Shown here piece after piece: positions 1 through 5,540 of a DNA stretch of 9,531 nt. The notes beneath the pieces were generated by a model. It saw nothing but the letters and a program-made list of their open reading frames with translations, did not search any database and was not told where the DNA came from. The translations under genes and the position numbers were made by a program. Each line of letters begins with the position of its first letter. The first letter of the stretch is position 1. Location of the stretch: positions 1-9,531 of the forward strand of contig JAFZMT010000029.1 in the NCBI GenBank assembly GCA_017553245.1, written 5' to 3'. This stretch comes from Methanomicrobium sp. (GTDB taxonomy: Archaea; Halobacteriota; Methanomicrobia; Methanomicrobiales; Methanomicrobiaceae).

Positions 1-399
1 GACCTGAAGCCAGCCCGAATCTCTCATGGACATTGAGTCGGTGTGCTCCGCGTTGATGTTCCATCCCGGACCCAGTGCCCTGTTGGCGTTTGCCATCACA
101 ATGGGCAGACGTGCCGCGGCTGACATGTGAATCTGTTCGCACATGTAGACCAGACCGTGGGAGCTTGTCGCCGTAAACGTGCGGACGCCGGTTGCCGCCG
201 ATCCTATACATGCGCCCATGGAGGAATGCTCGGATTCCACGGGGATATAGCGTGCCTTGAGTTCGCCGGATGCCACATTGTTTGCGGTCTCCTCGACGAC
301 CTCGGTCTGCGGTGTAATCGGGTATGCGGCGACGACGACGGTCTTTGCGTCCTTGACCGCGGTTGCCACGGCTTTGTTGCCTGTTGAAAATGTAAGCAT
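1..399 (-). CDS. porA: 2-oxoacid:ferredoxin oxidoreductase, alpha subunit (probably pyruvate, PorA), partial
   Basis: The reverse complement reads from an ATG at 397-399 for 133 codons to the left edge, so the C-terminal part is missing. The start MLTFSTGNKAVATAV, then AYPITPQTEVVEE, VESEHSSMGACIGSA, TFTATSSHGL and NRALGPGWNI, is the hallmark of the alpha subunit (POR N-terminal domain) of CoA-dependent ferredoxin oxidoreductases. In this family the ITPQT threonine lies near the substrate and thiamine diphosphate. In autotrophic methanogens the pyruvate enzyme runs as pyruvate synthase, carboxylating acetyl-CoA with reduced ferredoxin in the cytoplasm. The ATG lies one base after the stop of the upstream beta-subunit gene, and a strong SD (GGAGG within 406-413) sits six bases upstream inside that gene, so translation is probably coupled. 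Pyruvate specificity is inferred; a 2-oxoisovalerate (Vor) type is the main alternative. Confidence 0.88.
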   Translation of the reverse strand, partial: MLTFSTGNKAVATAVKDAKTVVVAAYPITPQTEVVEETANNVASGELKARYIPVESEHSSMGACIGSAATGVRTFTATSSHGLVYMCEQIHMSAAARLPIVMANANRALGPGWNINAEHTDSMSMRDSGWLQV

Positions 400-400
400 T

Positions 401-1294
401 TTATGCCCCCTCCGCTGCCTGAGCCTCGGCTTCGTGCGCAAGGCGTGCCATCTTTTTCTTTGAGTTTGCTTTCATCATCGCGATGTCTTCGGGTGTCGCG
501 GTCTTAAACCTGCCCTGAACTTTGATATAGTCCTCAATGGGCGTGCTCTTCTTCATCGCCGCCTTTGAAGCGCCGGTGATGGTGAGCTTTCCGTTCTCGC
601 GTTCGTAGAGTATCCACATGCCGGAGGTGACCGCGAGTTTTCCGACCTCAATTGTCTTCTCGGACGGATATCTCCATCCCGGCGGGCAGGGTGCGAGCAC
701 GTGAATGAACTTCGGACCCGGAATCGAGAGCGCCTTCTTGACCTTGTTATAGAGGTCGACGGGGTATGCACTGCATGCCGTTGCCATATATACGGGGTTG
801 TGTGCCTCGATGATTGCGTCGAGGTCTTTCTTGTAGTCTTTTTTGCCCAGCGGCGTCGTCGTGGTCTTTGCGCCTATGGGCGTCGCACCCGAGCGCTGCA
901 TACCCGTGTTGGAGTATGCCTCGTTGTCGTAGCAGATATATAAGAAGTCGGTGCCGCGTTCGAGAGCGCCGGAGAGCGCCTGAATGCCTATGTCGACCGT
1001 GCCGCCGTCACCCGCGAAACAGATGACGTTTGTCTTTTTTCCGACCGCTCTGAACGCTTCGCTCATTCCTGATGCAACGGCTGCCGCGGATGCAAACGCT
1101 ACATTATATACGGGAATATTGACGGCGGTGTTGGGATACACTCCCTGAATCACACTTGTGCAGCATGCGGGAATGACCAGAACCGTGTCTTTTCCCGCGG
1201 CTTTTGTGACATAACGCAGTATAAGGGATGCACTGCACCCGGCACATGCGGATGTCGTTTTCAGTATGTATTCCTCGTCGGGAATCTCAGCCAT
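401..1294 (-). CDS. porB: 2-oxoacid:ferredoxin oxidoreductase, beta subunit (probably pyruvate, PorB)
   Basis: This 297-residue protein has the usual length and motifs of a thiamine-diphosphate-binding beta subunit. The likely [4Fe-4S] ligands are Cys17 and Cys20 (CAGC near the N-terminus), Cys44 or Cys45, and Cys203 (LAPCPPGW). The metal and cofactor motif is GDGG at 95-98 with Asn124 in YDNEAYSNTGMQRSG, the classic PorB signature. The enzyme transfers electrons between ferredoxin and the thiamine-bound intermediate, and with PorA makes or splits pyruvate. The ATG at 1292-1294 has a textbook SD (GGGAGGT, 1301-1307) six bases upstream, which fixes the start. The alpha subunit follows directly. 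The order beta then alpha, with no gamma or delta gene upstream, differs from the common gamma-delta-alpha-beta layout. The C-terminal tail is Lys/Ala/Glu-rich. The family call is firm; the substrate is inferred. Confidence 0.92.
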   Translation of the reverse strand: MAEIPDEEYILKTTSACAGCSASLILRYVTKAAGKDTVLVIPACCTSVIQGVYPNTAVNIPVYNVAFASAAAVASGMSEAFRAVGKKTNVICFAGDGGTVDIGIQALSGALERGTDFLYICYDNEAYSNTGMQRSGATPIGAKTTTTPLGKKDYKKDLDAIIEAHNPVYMATACSAYPVDLYNKVKKALSIPGPKFIHVLAPCPPGWRYPSEKTIEVGKLAVTSGMWILYERENGKLTITGASKAAMKKSTPIEDYIKVQGRFKTATPEDIAMMKANSKKKMARLAHEAEAQAAEGA

Positions 1295-1300
1295 GTAATA

Positions 1301-1332
1301 ACCTCCCTACTAAATTTATCATCATTTATAAT
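1301..1332 (-). promoter_or_regulatory. SD and tentative TATA box of porB
   Basis: On the minus strand GGGAGGT (1301-1307) is a strong SD six bases before the porB ATG. An AT-rich element reading ATTATAAAT (1324-1332) resembles an archaeal TATA box. A start point 25 bases downstream of it would fall inside the SD, so either transcription starts slightly closer to the box or another upstream element is used. The SD is secure; the TATA assignment is weak. Confidence 0.4.
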
Positions 1333-1482
1333 GACAGTTTGCTTTAGTTGTCCCGCCTGCTTTACCGCAGTCTGCTGCCGTATCTGTGATAAGGCTGTGT
1401 CGGTCAGGTTTGAGATGCGGGGTGACAGGTGATGCGGCTGATGAGGAGTGTCGTATGGGCAGAACTTATCACTTATCGCTCA

Positions 1483-1492
1483 GATATATATC
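1483..1492 (+). promoter_or_regulatory. Possible TATA box of the J-domain gene
   Basis: GATATATATC is a perfect 10-bp palindrome and the best TATA-like element before the gene starting at 1574. A start point about 26 bases downstream of its centre would be near 1514, giving a leader of about 60 bases made almost entirely of the CAATAAT repeats. Inferred from sequence only. Confidence 0.4.
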
Positions 1493-1572
1493 AATAATAA
1501 AAGCAATAATCTGAACAATAATCAAAACAAATCAGAACAATAATCAGTTCAATAACAGTGCAATAATAAGAG
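1492..1572 (+). repeat. Degenerate 12-bp tandem array, CAATAATC-type, before the J-domain gene
   Basis: Copies of CAATAAT or a close variant begin at 1492, 1504, 1516, 1528 (CAAATC), 1538, 1550 and 1561, at spacings of 12, 12, 12, 10, 12 and 11 bp. The best unit is CAATAATCTGAA or CAATAATCAGTT. The stretch is very A-rich and nearly free of G and ends just before the GTG start at 1574. It may be an operator array, an unstructured translation leader or slipped-strand noise. Confidence 0.75.
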
Positions 1573-1573
1573 C

Positions 1574-2155
1574 GTGGTTAAGGTGCAGGGTTCAGGGAGC
1601 ATTATCGATTATTATGAGGTTTTGGGGCTGGAGCGGGACGCATCGGACGAGGACATAAAGAAGGCTTACCGCAGTCTTGCCAAGGCTTTCCATCCCGATA
1701 CGTCGACGCATCCGAAGGCAAAGGAACGTTTTCTGGCTATCTCCGCGGCATATGACGTCCTTTCGGATCCCGATGCGAAGCGGGATTACGACATAAGACT
1801 CAGCGAATCCGTCAGCGTCGACGACGATGTCGATGACGACTCCGATGAGGACGAGTTCTCGCGTATGGCGGATTATGAGTTCTACAGCGGCGAGTCGGAA
1901 CGTTTCCTCATAGACGGCAAAGAAATGCGCTTTGAGAATGCCAGGCATATCATCATCGGCGAGAAGGAATACATCATCGTTGACGGCAAAATGATTAACA
2001 TCGGCGGAATTTCGCGCTTCAATTACGAAGGCGAGGAACGCTACAGGATAGACGGCGTCGATTATGTCGTGAGGAATGCCGAGCACTACTACCAGTCCGG
2101 AAACGAGTACGTTGTAATCGAGGGCAGGCCCTACCTCATCAAACGCGGAATCTGA
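1574..2155 (+). CDS. J-domain (DnaJ-like) protein with a four-fold 23-residue C-terminal repeat
   Basis: Residues about 11-76 of this 193-residue protein form a complete J domain, with YYEVLGL at the start, HPD at 40-42 and the helix IV end LSDPDAKRDYD. J domains dock on Hsp70 (DnaK) and stimulate its ATPase. There is no Gly/Phe region, zinc finger or standard DnaJ C-terminal domain, so it is not DnaJ itself. A very acidic linker (about 82-94, mostly Asp) leads to residues 104-193, which are four beta-hairpin-like repeats of exactly 23 residues. Glu is invariant at 109, 132, 155 and 178, and Gly at 115, 138, 161 and 184 follows Asp or Glu. No signal peptide or membrane segment is seen, so it is probably cytoplasmic. 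The GTG start has no clear SD; it is chosen because it lies close to the J domain. No chaperone gene is nearby. The J domain is sure; the role of the repeats is unknown. Confidence 0.88.
   Translation: MVKVQGSGSIIDYYEVLGLERDASDEDIKKAYRSLAKAFHPDTSTHPKAKERFLAISAAYDVLSDPDAKRDYDIRLSESVSVDDDVDDDSDEDEFSRMADYEFYSGESERFLIDGKEMRFENARHIIIGEKEYIIVDGKMINIGGISRFNYEGEERYRIDGVDYVVRNAEHYYQSGNEYVVIEGRPYLIKRGI
1883..2152 (+). repeat. Region coding four 23-residue protein repeats
   Basis: The units start at residues 104, 127, 150 and 173 of the J-domain protein (69 bp each, the last slightly short). The shared pattern is Gly near position 3-4, Glu at 6, alternating hydrophobics at 7-10, Asp/Glu-Gly at 11-12 and hydrophobics at 15-17. 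Repeats 1-2 together align without gaps to repeats 3-4 (residues 109-143 against 155-189) with 12 identities in 35, so a pair was probably duplicated. The pattern predicts strand, DG turn, strand. Confidence 0.8.
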
Positions 2156-2201
2156 GATAACCCCGCGGTGCCGACGGGAAAGGGCGGCGCAGGGTTGCGC
2201 A

Positions 2202-2222
2202 CGGGAAAATCCCGCATTTTTT
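2202..2222 (+). terminator. Probable terminator after the J-domain gene
   Basis: CGGGA (2202-2206) pairs with TCCCG (2210-2214) across a three-base loop, followed after CA by six T (2217-2222). It lies 47 bases after the stop codon and before the next gene's promoter, so the two plus-strand genes are probably separate transcripts. Confidence 0.65.
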
Positions 2223-2237
2223 AACAAAGACATATTC

Positions 2238-2272
2238 TTTAAATATTTTGCAAATAGATCACTAAGAAGGTG
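2238..2272 (+). promoter_or_regulatory. TATA box and SD of the coiled-coil membrane protein gene
   Basis: TTTAAATA at 2238-2245 matches the archaeal TATA consensus well. GAAGGTGA, ending at 2272, is a good SD eight bases before the ATG at 2281. The implied start point, near 2265, gives a very short leader that just includes the SD. Confidence 0.55.
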
Positions 2273-2280
2273 AAATATCA

Positions 2281-3204
2281 ATGGTAAAATTACCGGACAT
2301 TGCTTCCCTTACAGGGTCTAAACAGGAAGTCGGTGAAGCGGTCAAACTGCCGTCCGACTCGCCTGCACAGTCAGGTTCGTCTGCCGCGGCTTCGAGCGGC
2401 GTTTCCGACGCCGAGCGTGCGAAGATTGAGGCTGAAGCGATTAAGAAGTATGAAGCCGATCTCAAGGCGAAGGAAGATGCCGAGAAGGCAAGGAAATACG
2501 CCGAGATAGAGGCTAAGGAGAAGGCTGAACAGGAACGCCTGCTTGCCGAAAAACAGCGTCAGGAAGAGCTTGCCCGCGAACAGCAGAAGAAGGAGAAAGA
2601 GCGTCAGGAGTGGGAACGCGAAGAGGCATTAAAGAAGGCGGAAGAGGAGAAGAAGAGAGCCGAGATTGAGAAGGAACTCATCGCAAAGCAGAAGCAGGAA
2701 GCGAAGGAGAAGGCTGCCGCGGAGAAAGCCGCAAAGAAGAATCAGTCCCACACTTTAAGGAATGCCGGTATTATCGTCATCATCCTTATCGCAATCCTTG
2801 CCGCGGCGTATATTTCGCTTATTTCGGGTGTCGAGACGTTTGACGGATACGGTTATCCGCTCTCGTTCCAGGCGAACTACGAGGTATTCGTCCCGGACAA
2901 CACGAACTGCCAGTTCTTCGGAATGCCGATTAACGCGCTTTCAAGCGGCGGCTCGGTGACGCTTATGGTCAATAACGAGAGAAAGACTCTTGCCATCGGA
3001 GAGCAGGGCGTTTTCACGACCAAGCATATGACGGTGAAGGTCTTCGGCATTGAGATCTACAGCACGGATTATCAGCTTACAGCCGAGTATGAGGGCGTTA
3101 TCACGAACAAGGATGCTTTCAAGTTCAACCTGAAGACGTCGAGTTCAATCCCGTCGCTGCTTATCAACCCGCTCTCAAAGAATGTGGAATACAGAACCAT
3201 CTGA
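2281..3204 (+). CDS. TolA-like membrane protein: long charged helix, one TM segment, beta-rich outer domain
   Basis: I do not recognise this 307-residue protein as a known family. Residues 1-42 are low in complexity and rich in Ser, Ala and Pro, and carry VKLP twice (2-5 and 21-24). Residues about 43-155 are almost only Glu, Lys, Ala, Arg and Gln and should form a continuous charged helix, either a coiled coil or a single alpha helix, about 17 nm long if straight. Residues 162-182 (GIIVIILIAILAAAYISLISG) form one transmembrane helix. The basic stretch before it predicts the helix inside and residues 183-307 outside. The outer domain is rich in beta-prone and aromatic residues. Homology to TolA is not implied; the helical part is compositional and will hit many unrelated proteins. 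The ATG has a good SD and TATA box. It follows the J-domain gene on the same strand but across a terminator. Function unknown. Confidence 0.85.
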   Translation: MVKLPDIASLTGSKQEVGEAVKLPSDSPAQSGSSAAASSGVSDAERAKIEAEAIKKYEADLKAKEDAEKARKYAEIEAKEKAEQERLLAEKQRQEELAREQQKKEKERQEWEREEALKKAEEEKKRAEIEKELIAKQKQEAKEKAAAEKAAKKNQSHTLRNAGIIVIILIAILAAAYISLISGVETFDGYGYPLSFQANYEVFVPDNTNCQFFGMPINALSSGGSVTLMVNNERKTLAIGEQGVFTTKHMTVKVFGIEIYSTDYQLTAEYEGVITNKDAFKFNLKTSSSIPSLLINPLSKNVEYRTI

Positions 3205-3217
3205 GATTCCCTAAATA

Positions 3218-3257
3218 TTTTTTAAATTTCCGTTTTTGCCGCGTTGCAGTCTTTTTT
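3218..3257 (+). terminator. T-tract terminator after the membrane protein gene
   Basis: Runs of T at 3218-3223, 3233-3237 and 3252-3257 follow the stop codon within 55 bases. Archaeal RNA polymerase can terminate on successive U-tracts without a hairpin. Confidence 0.5.
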
Positions 3258-3332
3258 AGTTTTGGCAGTCTTGCAGTTTTGTCAGTGTTGTCTGTTTTGC
3301 ACGTTTAATCCTTTATTTACGTGATTTTATTG

Positions 3333-3363
3333 TCGGCATTTCCGTATATGATGCCGAAAAAAA
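3333..3363. repeat. Inverted repeat with A/T tract between convergent genes
   Basis: TCGGCAT (3333-3339) and ATGCCGA (3351-3357) are perfect 7-bp inverted arms around 11 bases, next to seven A (3357-3363). On the minus strand these form a T7 tract 82 bases past the stop of the small gene and may stop its transcript, but the hairpin comes after the T run, so it is not a standard intrinsic terminator. Confidence 0.4.
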
Positions 3364-3408
3364 GTTGGTTTTGGTTTTGGATCCGTGATTTGATTTCGGA
3401 TTTGCTTT

Positions 3409-3444
3409 AAATCCAATATTAAATCCGATTTGAAATCCGCAGAT
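3409..3444. repeat. Three 12-bp-spaced AAATCC repeats
   Basis: AAATCC begins at 3409, 3421 and 3433, exactly 12 bp apart, just past the stop codon of the minus-strand small gene. An inverted copy, CGGATTT, lies at 3397-3403 and can pair with AAATCCG at 3421-3427 or 3433-3439. Confidence 0.55.
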
Positions 3445-3666
3445 TCACAGTTCTTCGAGGTGTTTTTTGACCTCGGCGGCGCCTGCGGTCTGAAGTATGT
3501 TGATGATCTTTTCTTTCTCGGCAGGCGAAAGTGCCTCAGCCGCTTTGACGGCGTCGACAAACTGGGCTTTTCTGACGTTTATGACATCGTAGTCGCCTTC
3601 TTTGATTATCTTGTCCGCCATCTCCCAGAGGTTTACGGCGATCTCTTTCTTTGATTTCGGTTTCAT
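3445..3666 (-). CDS. Small helical protein, 73 residues, unknown function
   Basis: I do not recognise this family. The protein is rich in Lys, Glu and Ala, has no Cys, no membrane segment and no signal peptide, and is predicted to be nearly all helix; the segments LSPAEKEKIINIL and AAEVKKHLEEL look like two C-terminal amphipathic helices. The net charge is near neutral. Coding status is supported by an SD (GGGAG at about 3674-3678, seven bases before the ATG at 3664-3666) and by amphipathic composition. It stands alone on the minus strand, convergent with the membrane protein gene and downstream of truA, with about 290 bases of structured non-coding DNA in between. A cytoplasmic adaptor or DNA/RNA-associated small protein would fit, but nothing shows it. 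Confidence 0.65.
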   Translation of the reverse strand: MKPKSKKEIAVNLWEMADKIIKEGDYDVINVRKAQFVDAVKAAEALSPAEKEKIINILQTAGAAEVKKHLEEL

Positions 3667-3718
3667 GTCTGTTCTCCCTTGTTACCTTTTTGTTTTTGGT
3701 GTTTTTCGCAGTCTTTTC

Positions 3719-3745
3719 CCGCTTTCCGTGTTTTTCGGAATGCGG
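3719..3745. promoter_or_regulatory. Hairpin upstream of the small gene
   Basis: CCGCTTTCCG (3719-3728) pairs with CGGAATGCGG (3736-3745), nine of ten positions, across a seven-base T-rich loop. It lies 53 bases upstream of the minus-strand ATG at 3666 and would be part of its leader if transcription starts upstream. Confidence 0.45.
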
Positions 3746-3771
3746 TTAAAAAGGCTGACTGTCTTACAATT

Positions 3772-3810
3772 GACTCACTGTTTCGATAACGGCGTTACCG
3801 ACAGAGAGTC
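3772..3810 (-). promoter_or_regulatory. Long hairpin, possible leader element or operator of the small gene
   Basis: The outer arms are GACTCACTGT (3772-3781) and ACAGAGAGTC (3801-3810), nine of ten paired. The inner arms are CGATAACG (3784-3791) and CGTTACCG (3793-3800). The inner A-C mismatch seen on the plus strand becomes a G-U pair in minus-strand RNA, which suggests that the minus-strand transcript is the one that folds. A TATA-like GTATATATCC on the minus strand (3836-3845) lies just upstream. Confidence 0.45.
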
Positions 3811-3860
3811 CGTAATTCTAATATCGTTCAGTCAGGATATATACTCTGTCCCCGTGCGGC

Positions 3861-3867
3861 AAAAAAA
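3861..3867 (-). terminator. T7 tract, likely terminator of truA
   Basis: On the minus strand seven consecutive T occur about 93 bases past the truA stop codon. No strong hairpin precedes it, so this would be a U-tract archaeal terminator. Confidence 0.4.
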
Positions 3868-3959
3868 GCGAAAGTAAGTTTGAAAGTCAGTTACGTCAAC
3901 CGCTCCCTGCGCTCTGACCGTGCGTCCTTTTTGTAAATCTTATCTGTCAGCCCGATTTT

Positions 3960-4775
3960 TCAGTCCTTCCAGATTTCGGCTGTCTTTTTGAGCTGAGAAT
4001 AACGGCGGATAAGGCTGTCGCTTAATGATACGCTCTTTTTGTTGCACGGCATCGGCGTAAATTCCATGCCGCATTCGGTATCCCAGAGTATGAGACCTTC
4101 GGGGTTTGCGGCGGGAAAACGCCTGCCGAAAGAGTTCGGGTTTTCCAGCGCAAGTCTGACGTCGTCTGCGCTAAGCTCTCCGCGCCCGACTTCGTCAAGC
4201 GCGTAAGCAATGCATCTGACCTGATTCCAGACGAAAGAATACCCGCGAATTTCGTATACGAGGAATTCGCCGGCGTCATCCTCCGATATCGCCGAAGATA
4301 TGACCTCACGAATCGGGCTTCTCTCGGAGCTGCGCGAAAATGCCGTGAAGTCGTGGGAGCCGGCAAAGAGTGCGGCGCAGTTCTGCATACTTTTGAGGTT
4401 GTATTCGGCGTTTTTGAAAAGCGGGAAGTAATACCTGTAAGTCCGCGATTTTACGGCATATCGCGGGTTAAAATCCGCATCCGCCTCGGCATAGGCGGTA
4501 AAAGTGATGTCCGCGGGCAGTTTCCGGTTTATCTTTGAGATCGCACGCTCGGGGAATTCGGTGTCGAAAGCGGCGATCTGGTGTCGTGCGCTGACACCGC
4601 GGTCGGTTCGCCCCGAGAACTGAAAGCGTGCGCAGGCGTCGTCCGCGGCGTCTGAAATAAGGTTAAGCCCGCGGATTGCGTTAATAATCTCGCCGCAGAC
4701 CGTTCTTTCGCCGGGCTGCTGCTGTGAGCCGGCAAAATCCGTGCCGATATAGGATACCCTGAAAGCAAGCCGCAT
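3960..4775 (-). CDS. truA: tRNA pseudouridine(38-40) synthase TruA
   Basis: This 271-residue protein has the normal TruA length. It begins with RVSYIGTDFAGSQQQP, the TruA opening, and carries the catalytic motif GRTDRGVSA with Asp58 as nucleophile. Further family motifs are KSRTYRYYF, GSHDFTAFSR and WNQVRCI, followed by the C-terminal GRRFPAANPEGLILWD. The enzyme isomerises uridines 38-40 in the anticodon arm of many tRNAs in the cytoplasm, and needs no cofactor. The ATG at 4773-4775 has no SD; a TATA-like AAATATT centred 26 bases upstream (4798-4804) predicts a leaderless message starting at or next to the ATG. It follows the PHP gene on the same strand with 82 bases between them. The short C-terminal extension after LILWD is Lys/Ser-rich and not part of the core fold. 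Confidence 0.95.
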   Translation of the reverse strand: MRLAFRVSYIGTDFAGSQQQPGERTVCGEIINAIRGLNLISDAADDACARFQFSGRTDRGVSARHQIAAFDTEFPERAISKINRKLPADITFTAYAEADADFNPRYAVKSRTYRYYFPLFKNAEYNLKSMQNCAALFAGSHDFTAFSRSSERSPIREVISSAISEDDAGEFLVYEIRGYSFVWNQVRCIAYALDEVGRGELSADDVRLALENPNSFGRRFPAANPEGLILWDTECGMEFTPMPCNKKSVSLSDSLIRRYSQLKKTAEIWKD

Positions 4776-4797
4776 TTTATCGTGTTATCGTGTGTTC

Positions 4798-4804
4798 AAT
4801 ATTT
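4798..4804 (-). promoter_or_regulatory. TATA-like box for a leaderless truA transcript
   Basis: AAATATT on the minus strand is centred 26 bases before the A of the truA ATG, the normal distance from an archaeal TATA box to the start point. No SD is present in between, which fits a leaderless message. Confidence 0.5.
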
Positions 4805-4840
4805 CGGTTTCGGATAATTCACTCCGTTCCTTCGGTTACG

Positions 4841-4864
4841 GTTTTCAGTTCCGTTTTCAGTTCC
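4841..4864. repeat. Perfect 12-bp tandem duplication spanning the PHP stop codon
   Basis: GTTTTCAGTTCC occurs twice back to back (4841-4852 and 4853-4864). The copy nearer the gene contains the last codon and stop of the PHP gene; the other lies just beyond it and repeats the same AAC-TGA sequence. Confidence 0.8.
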
Positions 4865-5540
4865 TTTTGTGAACGCGGCGCATTATCTTTCGTTTTGTAT
4901 TCTTCAGTGACTGGCGTGCGTATGCGCGAATCGGCGTCATCTTTCCGGTTGGCGTTGTCTTACCCTCGCGTATTGCGTTCAGAATCGAATTCAGGTTCTT
5001 ATCCGCGTCTATGAGGGTAATGCCGTAGCCGACATATCTGTAATTGTGGGCGTCGCTGCCGGCGACACAGGGCTTACCGAAGAAGTCCGCTTTTCTGCCG
5101 GCTTTCTTGTTCGCGGATCCCACGATATAGCGACTGTTAAAGGATTCAATCGCATCCACGGCTTCAAAGGCGTTTCTGATGCGGATGGCGACGCCGTGCC
5201 TGAACTGGTGATACGGGTGGGGCAGGATGAGCAGCCCGCCCATCTCGCGCCCGCGTTTTGCCGTCTCAAAAAAGTCTTCTTTCGGCGGCAGCGCCTCGGT
5301 TACGCCCATGACGAGGAGGTGTCCCTGCTTTGTGGATACCTCTATTCCGGGGATCACGACAATGTCCAGATTGTTGGCTTTTACGTATTCCACGGCATGT
5401 GCCGCGCCCTCGACCGTGTCATGGTCGACTATCGCAACGGCATCAAGCCCTATCGATATTGCCCTGTTTATTATATCCTCTACTCTGCTCTCGCCGTCGC
5501 TTGAGTAGTTGGTGTGTACATGAAGGTCGCACTTCAACAT
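4857..5540 (-). CDS. PHP-domain metal-dependent phosphoesterase
   Basis: This 227-residue protein is a compact PHP domain of the kind found in TrpH/RNase AM-like proteins. The metal ligands are in place: His7 and His9 (LHVHT), Asp15 in YSSDG, Asp39-His40-Asp41 (VDHDT), Glu67 (PGIEVST), His74, His108 (LPHPYH), and Asp163 and His165 (GSDAH). Family members hydrolyse phosphoester bonds, for example 5' nucleotides of short RNAs or 3',5'-bisphosphonucleotides; which applies here cannot be read from the sequence. The C-terminal about 25 residues are strongly basic (KNTKRKIMRRVHKRN), which would suit nucleic-acid binding. The ATG at 5538-5540 is preferred over a TTG one codon earlier. There is no SD, so the message is probably leaderless or nearly so. 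It is divergent from the DHPS-like gene with only 43 bases between starts, and upstream of truA. Confidence 0.9.
   Translation of the reverse strand: MLKCDLHVHTNYSSDGESRVEDIINRAISIGLDAVAIVDHDTVEGAAHAVEYVKANNLDIVVIPGIEVSTKQGHLLVMGVTEALPPKEDFFETAKRGREMGGLLILPHPYHQFRHGVAIRIRNAFEAVDAIESFNSRYIVGSANKKAGRKADFFGKPCVAGSDAHNYRYVGYGITLIDADKNLNSILNAIREGKTTPTGKMTPIRAYARQSLKNTKRKIMRRVHKRN

Noticed and set aside
1410..1470. C/D-box small RNA
   Set aside because: A TGATGA-like box occurs in CTGATGAGG, but no properly placed D box (CTGA) follows at guide distance and no second box pair is seen.
1592..2281. Long minus-strand open frame (229 codons) opposite the J-domain gene
   Set aside because: The plus strand encodes a clear J domain with HPD; the antisense product has no recognisable motif and its openness follows from the codon bias of the real gene.
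3602..3877. Plus-strand open frame of 91 codons between the small gene and truA
   Set aside because: It overlaps the small gene antisense, has no SD, and the product is low in complexity (Phe, Leu, Val rich) as expected from T-rich non-coding DNA.
5046..5504. Plus-strand open frame of 152 codons opposite the PHP gene
   Set aside because: The opposite strand has all PHP metal ligands; this frame is an antisense shadow.
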